A DNA stretch of 64,000 nt from Microglena sp. YARC (lineage: Eukaryota > Chlorophyta > Chlorophyceae > Chlamydomonadales > Chlamydomonadaceae): assembly GCA_022414725.1 (NCBI GenBank), contig CM039463.1:36408863-36472862 (forward strand), written 5' to 3'. Every line of letters begins with the position of its first letter. The first letter of the stretch is position 1. The notes below the pieces were generated by a model. The model ran no database searches. It was not told the origin of the DNA and saw only the letters and a list, made by a program, of their open reading frames with translations. Both the position numbers and the translations under genes were made by a program. Below, piece after piece: positions 55,001 through 64,000 of the stretch.

Positions 55001-56007
55001 CCACAAGAGCTAGTCCAGTCAAGCCAAACCCTAAGGACCCTTTCACTTTTAGCTCTTTGCCCAACACCGTCATGGCCAAGCCGCACTCAAGAAATGACTT
55101 CAGTCACAACAGGTTTGATGTGATGAAGATGAATGAGGACAACCAGAAACTGTGCAAGCGTTTGTTGGAGATCAGCGGGCAGAAGCATACCAACGATTAC
55201 AGCAACAACCTTAGCGTGGCAGCGCATGTCGGCCAGAAGCTCCCACCCGCCAACATCGCAAACTCTAGTGTGACTAGGAGGAAGAAGGAAGACAAGATCG
55301 CGGCTGAGAACTTGGCCCTTTACAAACGGTTGCAAGGGATCAAGCCCTCAAGGGAGCTGAACCGAAATGGTCTGAACAAGGACTTCCAAGCAGCCCAGGG
55401 CTACGGCGCGAACGCCCGCAAGTTCCGCCCAGCTTTCAATTACGAAGCCAATGGGGGTATGCCCCCTCCTGAATCTCCCCCTCCTGCATCCCCACCAAGG
55501 CGGGTCCCAGCCCCAGCCCCTGCCCCCTCACCTCCCCCCAGAAAGGCCCCAGCCCCTGCCCCCTCACCGCCCCCTCGAAGGGCCCCAGCCCCTGCCCCCC
55601 CACCTCCCCCTCGCAAAGAGGAGCCAGCGCCCCCTCCCCCGCACGCGAAGCCCAAGGCAACAGGCCCTAAGGCACCCCTCCAGCCAAAGCCAAAGGATCA
55701 TGTCGGGCCACAACCCATCGTCTTGCAAGAGGCCTCGAATCCAGCAGAGGACGACGACCACCGCAACCACGAAGAGGCTGAGGACGACGTCCAGGCTGAG
55801 ATGCATGAGGATGAGGAGCATGCTGCTGTGGAGAAGAAGGATGGTGGTGATGCTGAGAAGAAGGATGGTGATGATGATGATGATAATGATGATTACGATG
55901 AGAAGGATGTTGGGGAGGAGGAGGTTGAAAGGAAGAAGAGTGATGGGAAGAAGGGTGGTGACGGTGATGCAGTAGAGCAGTCGTACGCAAACGACGACTT
56001 TGAATGA
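52026..56007 (+). CDS. CFAP97/Hemingway-type ciliary protein (gene level)
   Basis: Exons 52026-52058, 52172-52213, 53236-53463, an optional 33-nt exon 53789-53821, and 54838-56007, all phase 0 with GT..AG introns, give 490 residues (501 with the small exon). The N-terminus is acidic (Glu/Asp-rich, to about residue 100), then comes a Pro/Ala/Lys linker. A ~130-residue segment follows with two helices of the pattern N-x-x-L-C-K-R-L and A-E-N-L-A-L-Y-K-R-L-Q, as in CFAP97-domain proteins. Pro-rich repeats and a very acidic Asp/Glu/Lys tail end the protein. The family is linked to cilia and axonemes in animals and protists. Assignment rests on motif pattern only. Confidence 0.7.
52172..52213 (+). 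CDS. CFAP97-type gene exon 2
   Basis: Acceptor CCCCCTGCAG, 14 codons D-E-T-E-E-P-D-T-V-D-E-P-E-E, donor GTGAGT. Confidence 0.75.
52214..53235 (+). other. Intron of the CFAP97-type gene
   Basis: AT-rich. A ~30-bp repeat AAGTATTCTT / TACATAGATAAGTATT spans 52940-53125. One acceptor-edge copy of exon 3 (AGCAGGAGGCCCCTGCT) lies at 53138-53155. Confidence 0.6.
53236..53463 (+). CDS. CFAP97-type gene exon 3 (acidic)
   Basis: 76 codons after acceptor CCAAGCAG. Glu/Asp/Lys-rich, ending G-D-E-S-K-E-E before GTACGT. Antisense ORFs here are shadows. Confidence 0.8.
53464..53830 (+). repeat. Donor-edge copies of exon 3
   Basis: Four more copies of the exon end with its GTACGTTGTGTGTG donor (donors at about 53549, 53633, 53717 and 53822), spaced 85-105 bp apart. 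Each is followed by TTGTTGTACAGTCCATGTG. Confidence 0.9.
53789..53821 (+). CDS. Candidate 33-nt microexon born from an exon-edge copy
   Basis: In the last donor-edge copy a point difference yields AGCAG before GAGGGC, so 33 bases (E-G-K-E-G-D-E-S-K-E-E) lie between a plausible acceptor and GTACGT, in phase 0. Inclusion would add 11 acidic residues without disturbing the frame. Use is unproven. Confidence 0.4.
53849..53902 (+). repeat. Dispersed ~50-bp repeat GTTACAGTCCAGGGGTAGGC, copy 1
   Basis: Here GTTACAGTCCATGGGTAGCC ... AGGCTAAAAGGACT. Further copies lie at 57323-57372 and, inverted, about 63800-63842. Unknown family. Confidence 0.6.
54024..54235 (+). mobile_element. ~210-bp SINE/MITE-like element, copy 4
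   Basis: AGTTCTATGCAGCGTC to GGGGGCTACGCCAA, in the last intron of the CFAP97-type gene. Confidence 0.8.
54354..54541. mobile_element. hAT-like MITE, copy 5
   Basis: TAGGGAACGGCCAAT ... GACGACCCCTA, 188 bp, with an extra ATCATATGAT palindromic segment near the right end. Perfect 8-bp duplications CATATTTA at 54346-54353 and 54542-54549. Confidence 0.9.
54838..56007 (+). CDS. CFAP97-type gene, last exon
   Basis: Acceptor CCCCATGCAG, then K-L-E-D-A-E-E-A-P-P, a run of ten prolines and an Ala/Lys/Pro linker. The conserved segment runs at about 55030-55450 (D-F-S-H-N-R-F-D-V ... I-K-P-S-R-E-L). P-A-P-A-P-S-P-P-P-R-type repeats follow at 55460-55640, then an Asp/Glu-rich tail ending N-D-D-F-E and TGA at 56005-56007. 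Confidence 0.85.
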   Translation, partial: KLEDAEEAPPSPPSPPPPPPPAEKKAPKPAAPKAAAAAKPSPKAKAAPLEKAPSPTRASPVKPNPKDPFTFSSLPNTVMAKPHSRNDFSHNRFDVMKMNEDNQKLCKRLLEISGQKHTNDYSNNLSVAAHVGQKLPPANIANSSVTRRKKEDKIAAENLALYKRLQGIKPSRELNRNGLNKDFQAAQGYGANARKFRPAFNYEANGGMPPPESPPPASPPRRVPAPAPAPSPPPRKAPAPAPSPPPRRAPAPAPPPPPRKEEPAPPPPHAKPKATGPKAPLQPKPKDHVGPQPIVLQEASNPAEDDDHRNHEEAEDDVQAEMHEDEEHAAVEKKDGGDAEKKDGDDDDDNDDYDEKDVGEEEVERKKSDGKKGGDGDAVEQSYANDDFE

Positions 56008-56111
56008 GATGCTGACTACCCTTTCGATGGGATGTTCACTGTGGTTCACTGTTAGCCGTTGTTTAAGGTGGACGGGTTTCCTAGTAGTGAGGGGTTAACT
56101 CATGCCATGAT

Positions 56112-56225
56112 GGGGTGACATGGACGAGATTCATAGGGTGACGTGGGCGGGACTCATAGGGTGACATGGACAGGACTCATAGGGTGGCGTGGACGGGACT
56201 CAGAGGGTGACGTGGACGGGACTTA
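56112..56225. repeat. ~26-bp minisatellite GGGTGACGTGGACGGGACTC
   Basis: About five copies just behind the stop of the CFAP97-type gene, probably in its 3' UTR. Confidence 0.85.
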
Positions 56226-56504
56226 GGAATGGAACTTAGGTGTTGGATGACATTCACAGCTTCCAAAGTAACTCATTTAAATATATTGACCGCCCTGATT
56301 GGAGGTCGGAAGTGCACAAGTTATTAATTGCGCAGTTTGAAGGTTAGCATATGCGCAATTTGCATGTTCGCAAGTACAAGGTTCACAGTTTGCAGGTGAT
56401 GGCAGTTGACGTGCGTCTGAAACGCTCATGCGGCATCATCAGGTGGCGTGAGACAAAAGCCCTGGTCGACTCAAACCCTTGGGTCTAAGTGGCTCTGCGT
56501 CCGG

Positions 56505-56518
56505 TGTAAACGGTGTAA
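56505..56518 (+). promoter_or_regulatory. Possible polyadenylation signals TGTAA (x2)
   Basis: TGTAA at 56505-56509 and 56514-56518, 500 bp behind the stop. TGTAA is the usual chlorophyte signal. With two copies close together this is a fair candidate but no more. Confidence 0.3.
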
Positions 56519-56994
56519 CCGTCGAGTCTCTGCTTCATTGAGGGCGGTTATAATTTAGGCCGCCTTCTACCTTGGGCAGGAGGGTGGGGAGATGTTTGAA
56601 GGTTGCTGGGTTGACCTCTACTTTGGGGCGACGTATACGACTCAATACATGGTTCATTGACTGACTATTGTATAACCTTGGGATGCTCTATAACACGAGA
56701 GTTTATTAAAAGGGGCCGAGGGTTGGTTAAGTTGGGTTGTCTTTTATTTGCAAACCGACAATATGTTCTCCTACTCTAGACTCAATGCTTCCCTAGGATT
56801 GTAAGCATCTTTTACCATCCAGTCAAGTTTCGGAAGTTCGTGAATGTCCAACCATTTGCTCGGCCATGTGCTGTGGTACGCCAGTAAAGCGTTACTAATT
56901 TGACTTGAACTTGAACTTCACGTCAGTACAGCCTCACTCATTTGACTTGAACTTGAACTTCACTCCAGTACAGCGTAACTCATTTAGTCATTTG

Positions 56995-57135
56995 CAGGGA
57001 ACGGCAATGTGATCTAATATGATGCCGGAAGTCTAGTTAGGCCAAAGTTGCCATGTACAATATGATGCAATTTGTATGATGTCATATTACATCATACTCG
57101 CCTGGGGGCAACATCATATAATATGCCGGTCCTTA
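56995..57135. mobile_element. hAT-like MITE, copy 6
   Basis: Reverse orientation, CAGGGAACGGCAAT ... ATGCCGGTCCTTA. Flanks GTCATTTG and CTCATTTG match at 7 of 8. Confidence 0.85.
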
Positions 57136-57142
57136 CTCATTT

Positions 57143-57815
57143 GACAACGTGGAGGTGGCGCTGGCAGCTCGAAACCGGCAGCAGCGAATTCAGCAAATGT
57201 TGCTGCCATCTACGCCGCAAGCGTTACATGGAGCGGGGACCTAAGAATGGGAATAGATACTCGCAACCTCAGACCTTCAGTATTATTTACAAAATCACGA
57301 GCAATTATTTCTCACCTGTATGTTACAGTCCAGGGGTAGGCCAAATAGGCTAAAGGGACTTGCCCAACCGTATAGGAAGGGCTTAAAAGAAAAAGAACTG
57401 ATGAACTGAGCCCCGAACAATCGTTTAACCTACCGGGGCCCTGAGTTCGTGCTACAATGATAATTTAATTCTACAATATTATTAAATCATCATCTCACCT
57501 ACGATCTTTGTTTCTTAGCATTGTCAATTATGTCACCTCCCTTACCCAGTCACTCCATGCATTTTTTTTTTTTTGTGTGTGCGTGTGTGGGGGGGGTGGG
57601 GAGCGGGGGGTGTTTGGCAATGCTTAGAACCAAAGATCGCAGGCGAGAAAGAATTGCGTATGATTGTGCAAATGATTTTGAAGCTCCGAGGTTGCGAGCA
57701 GGTTGCAAGTATCTATTTCCACTCCTAGTTTGCCGCTTCATGTGGCTCCAGCAGCGGATGCCAGCAAGAATTGCTGGATTTGCTGCTGCCGAGCTGCCAG
57801 CGTCACCTGGGGTTT
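57143..57815. repeat. Inverted duplication, ~130-bp arms
   Basis: 57143-57275 and the complement of 57690-57815 share GCGCTGGCAGCTCG, GGCAGCAGC, ACATG..AGCGG and GGAAATAGATACTYGCAACC in the same order, about 80% identical by eye. The arms are ~415 bp apart. Confidence 0.75.
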
Positions 57816-58022
57816 CGACGCCCACCAGGTCCGCGAGCCCACGCCACCACTCCCTGCCTTGCGTCCTCGACAAATTGACCAAGCCAACTGCCGATTATGT
57901 TCCTCACGCCACTCCACGCATCCTACTCGACCAAGGGACCACTTCAACCGCCGATTGTGTTGATCGCTAATTGCTATCCCACTCTTCACTCTTGCGTCCC
58001 ACGCAACCAAACGTTTCATAAG

Positions 58023-58162
58023 AAGGGATCGGCGTATCATATGATGCTGGCCAAAGGTAAGTATGATATCAATATATCATACGAATTGTATTTAAATGGT
58101 AACTTTAGCCTGGGCTGACTGCCGGCATCATATGATGACATTATATTATATCGCCATTCCCA
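58023..58162. mobile_element. hAT-like MITE, copy 7
   Basis: AAGGGATCGGCGTATCATATG ... TCGCCATTCCCA. Instead of 8 bp, a longer direct repeat (CCACGCAACCAAACGTTTCA, about 20 bp with one change) surrounds it, so it may sit in an older duplication. Confidence 0.75.
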
Positions 58163-58937
58163 CGCAACCCAACGTTTCACCATCACCAACCGGCCTCACG
58201 AATCCGAAGTCTCATTTATTAGAATGAACACATAACGTTTTCAACCCTGTTTTCAACAACCCTGCTTCCTAGTCAGCTTCCTAGTGGCTGAGAGCGACAG
58301 CTAGGAATGTGTTCAAAAGGGGACGGCAGCCCCAGCTAGCCCGAGCTGGCCTTCGCAGGCGCAGCAGACGTTCACAGCATGCTGCGCACGCTGCCTCGCG
58401 CAAGGCTTCCGACGCAGCAACGCTCTATCTGTCAGGCGCAATAAGCAGTAACCATTGATCGCGATTGCTTCGGATCTGACGATAAACCTCCATCCACCGC
58501 TCCACCAGGCGCACCATCGAAACAGGCCACCTGCAGCTCAAACCACGAGTCAGCATCGGCATTGCCATAGCCAATTCAGCCGATTCAGCTAATTCGTCCC
58601 ATCAGCCAATTGCGATCGATATGCCAGGTGGCGTGGCTTCAGTGGCTAGAAAACGGAGCCGGGGTGCACCGGGGTGCCTCAGGACCCTATATCGGAAGAA
58701 GACAGCAAGATCCCAGGTGGCGTGGCTTGAGGAGGATACATTACAGGGCAGCACTCAGGCACTTCTGTCACACCACCCAGGACACATGCCTAGTTGCCCA
58801 ATTTTCGCAGCTCCCCAGTGCTGACCCAGACTTGAACTTAAACTTGGTAACATGGCTCATGCCTGCTAAGGCTGCTCACTGCCTTTGCCGGTATCATCAA
58901 CGCCCAAGCCTAATTAATCTGACCTGAAGTCGGTCCG

Positions 58938-61867
<2,930 letters not shown>

Positions 61868-62168
61868 GTAGGTTTTATGCACTGTACTGAAGGAGGTAGC
61901 CCCCCCGCCCCCTCATCAACACTGTCATGCATTTTAATGAAGAAGGTCAGACCACCCATCGACACTGCCATGCACTTTGCAGCTGTCGCCTATGTTGGTA
62001 GGTGTTATGCACTGTACTGAAGGAGGTAGCCCCCCCGCCCCCTCATCAACACTGTCATGCACTTTAATGAAGAAGGTCAGACCACCCATCGACACTGCCA
62101 TGCCCTTAGCAGCTGTCGCATATGTTGGTAGGTGTTATGCAATGTACTGAAGGAGGCAGCCCCCCCGC

Positions 62169-62256
<88 letters not shown>

Positions 62257-62346
62257 CTCTCCCCGCCCCTCATGCACTTGAATGAAGGAGGCAAGCCCAC
62301 CCATCGACATTGTAATGCACTTTGCAGCTAGCGCCTAAGTTGGTAG
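61868..62346 (+). repeat. Donor-edge copies of epimerase exon 3
   Basis: Three copies (about 61949-62003, 62080-62135 and 62294-62346) of CCACCCATCGACACTG ... CTTTGCAGCTGTCGCCTATGTTGGTAGGT, period ~130 bp. A (CT)n tract of ~78 bp (62177-62254) lies between the second and third. The last copy has a stop (TAAGTTG) in the exon frame. Confidence 0.95.
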
Positions 62347-62374
62347 GGCTGTGTTCAGATAACCAAGGGAATCA

Positions 62375-62825
62375 GATTTGTTTAGTTCAGTTGAATCAGT
62401 TGTTTGTTGAGTTCAGTTATCCAAGAGAATCAGCTGTTTGCTGAGATCGGTTGAATCAGTTGTTTGTTGAGTTCAGTTACCCAAGGAAATCAGCTGTTTG
62501 TTGAGTTCAGTTCAGTCGAATCAGTTGTTTGTTGAGTTCAGTTGAATCAGTTGTTTGTTCAATTAAGTTGAATCAGTAGTTTGTTGAGTTCAGTTGAATC
62601 AGTTGTTTGTTGAGTTCAGTTGAATCAGTTGTTTGTTCAATTAAGTTGAATCAGTAGTTTGTTGAGTTCAGTTGAATCAGTTGTTTGTTGAGTTCAGTTG
62701 AAACAGTTGTTTGTTGAGTTCAGACACCCAAGGGAATCAGTTGTTTGTTGGGTTCAGTTGAATCAGTTGTTTGTTGAGTTCAGTAGAATCAGTTGTTTGT
62801 TGAGTTCAGACATCCAAGGGAATCA
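62375..62825. repeat. ~27-bp minisatellite GTTGAGTTCAGTTGAATCAG
   Basis: Some fifteen imperfect copies (TTGTTTGTTGAGTTCAGTTGAATCAG), intronic in the epimerase gene if it continues. Confidence 0.9.
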
Positions 62826-63850
62826 GTTGTGCTTGGCATAGCAAGCACTATTTGTTCCATGATCAGGGCTCAATACCAGGGGATTAGCAATGTCCCTGGT
62901 TCTCCTTGTTTTTGATCTTGCCATGGGGCTTATTCAGATCTTCTAACAAGGAGACTCTTTTATGGTGACTACTGCTAGCTCCGGCTTACGCAGTGGTGTC
63001 CTTAACTTCACGTCTTGAGAGTGGCACATTACTCAGATGCAACAATTTCAATTTCAATTTGTTTTATGACAGCAGGTCGCCATTACGTCGCTGCATGGCG
63101 ATGCATGGGTTTAGCTAGAATGGTCAGAAATGATGCGCCGCACAAAACAAAATAGCAAGAGGTAATCAGCGAGGAAGAAAGTGATGGTGACAAGGGTCCT
63201 TAGTAACGATGACAAGGTTCCTTAGTAAGGGTGACAAGGGTCCTTAGTAAGGAAGAAAGTGACGGTGACAAGGTTCAACCTACCAGTCATGTTTTGATCC
63301 TTCAGACAAGAAAGCTTACGAATACCAGTTTCCACACACACGCCCCCCCCCCCCCCCACCCACCCACCCACCCCACACACACACACTCACGCACACGTGC
63401 ACCCACACGTCATGTTTTGGTCCTTCAGACAAGAAAGCTTACGAATACCAGTTTCCACTGTAGTACGAACTCCCCCTACACACACACACACACACACACA
63501 CACACCACACACCACACACACAGGCACACACACCCGCCCCCCCCCCCCCCCCACACACACACTCCCACACCACACACCACACACACAGGCACACACACTC
63601 AACCCCCCCCTCCCCCCCCCCCCCCCACACACACACACACATACGCACACGTGCACCCACACGTCATGTTTTGGTCCTTCAGACAAGAAAGCTTACGAAT
63701 ACCAGTTTCCACAAACTCAGGGCCCCCGTAGGTAAAACCATTGTTTGGGGTTCAGTTCATGGGTGCTTCATCGTTTGAAGCCCCAACTGTCACGGTTGGG
63801 CAACTCCCTTTAGCCTATTTGGCCTACCCCTGGACTGTAGCAACAACAGC

Positions 63851-63900
<50 letters not shown>

Positions 63901-63990
63901 CCCAACAACCAGTGCAAAGACCAGGTGTAGGATTGGATTGGATTGTTACATGGTCTTTCAGCCAACTCTGGGCTGCCCACCGTCTTCCAA
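62826..63990. other. Probable intron sequence with repeats
   Basis: No exon assigned. Contents: a dispersed repeat (GGTGTCCTTAACTTCACG, 62995-63062, also at 35840-35905), GTCGCCATTACGTCGCTGCA (63075-63140), and three copies of TCCTTCAGACAAGAAAGCTTACG (63298, 63420 and 63677) with C- and CA-rich filler. It ends with (CAA)n at 63840-63905 and the LINE/SINE tail family. Confidence 0.5.
63298..63735 (+). repeat. Possible acceptor-edge copies of an unassigned exon
   Basis: Three copies of CCTTCAG plus ACAAGAAAGCTTACGAATAC and CAGTTTCCAC. By analogy with the rest of the window these are acceptor-edge copies, the last one (63684 on) possibly a real exon ending near 63733 before GTAAAA. The encoded residues do not match the epimerase family at this point. 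Confidence 0.5.
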
Positions 63991-64000
63991 CACCAAGCCC
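63928..64000 (-). mobile_element. LINE/SINE 3'-end family, copy 4 (runs off the window)
   Basis: On the minus strand: GGGCTTGGTGTTGGAAGACG ... GAGTTGGCTGAAAGACCATG, then TAACAATCCAATCCAATCC. Confidence 0.6.

Larger units (their letters stand above)
56519..58937. other. Intergenic region with mobile-element debris
   Basis: No gene could be supported. Contains a duplicated ACTTGAACTTGAACTTCAC motif (56900-56965), two hAT-like MITEs, an inverted duplication (57143-57815), a dispersed repeat at 57323, and near 58620-58740 two copies of CAGGTGGCGTGGCTT. The last ~700 bp probably hold the promoter and 5' UTR of the epimerase gene. Confidence 0.5.

Noticed and set aside
63684..63733. Fourth exon of the epimerase gene
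   Set aside because: In the required phase the residues (D-K-K-A-Y-E-Y-Q) do not match the G-E-S region expected after A-V-A-Y-V.

Overview
This window looks like nuclear DNA of a flagellated green alga, probably chlorophycean. The evidence is long spliceosomal introns with GT..AG borders, a ciliary CFAP97-type gene, a plant-type UDP-arabinose 4-epimerase gene, TGTAA motifs behind a gene, very abundant microsatellites, and Ty3/gypsy, LINE, hAT-like and SINE-like repeats. No bacterial operon or organelle signature is visible. A Dunaliella-like species would fit, but that is a guess. The sequence is a draft assembly: it has a 1,000-N gap (13456-14455), and the DNA around it (about 6.1-17 kb) is full of single-base indels.

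Layout. (1) 1-30.9 kb is a head-to-tail array of ten ~3.0-kb units. Each unit carries a broken Ty3/gypsy integrase fragment, a ~0.95-kb LTR with a (TTA)n tract, a short piece resembling the last exon of the neighbouring host gene, and most of a ~190-bp TIR element. Two units also carry a ~0.7-kb LINE 3' end. (2) 31.4-51.3 kb, minus strand, is one large gene for a ~1,900-residue coiled-coil protein. I could assemble ten exons whose splice phases all agree. (3) 52.0-56.0 kb, plus strand, is a 4- or 5-exon gene for a CFAP97/Hemingway-type ciliary protein. (4) 58.9 kb to past 61.9 kb, plus strand, is the 5' part (three exons) of a UDP-arabinose 4-epimerase gene with an N-terminal membrane anchor. 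It runs out of the window.

The most unusual property is shared by all three genes. Next to most exons, the splice junction itself (tens of bases of exon plus the adjoining intron end, with its GT or AG) has been copied in tandem into the intron, from one to eight times. I call these exon-edge repeats. At the 3' end of the coiled-coil gene, one such copy was evidently invaded by a gypsy element and a TIR element. The whole then expanded into the 3-kb array, apparently across a GACCAA microhomology. Filled and empty insertion sites preserved inside the repeats date several small mobile elements and define their ends.

The three genes are not obviously linked in function: one structural coiled-coil protein, one ciliary protein, one nucleotide-sugar enzyme. 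The coiled-coil gene (minus) and the ciliary gene (plus) are divergent, with about 0.7 kb between their first codons.
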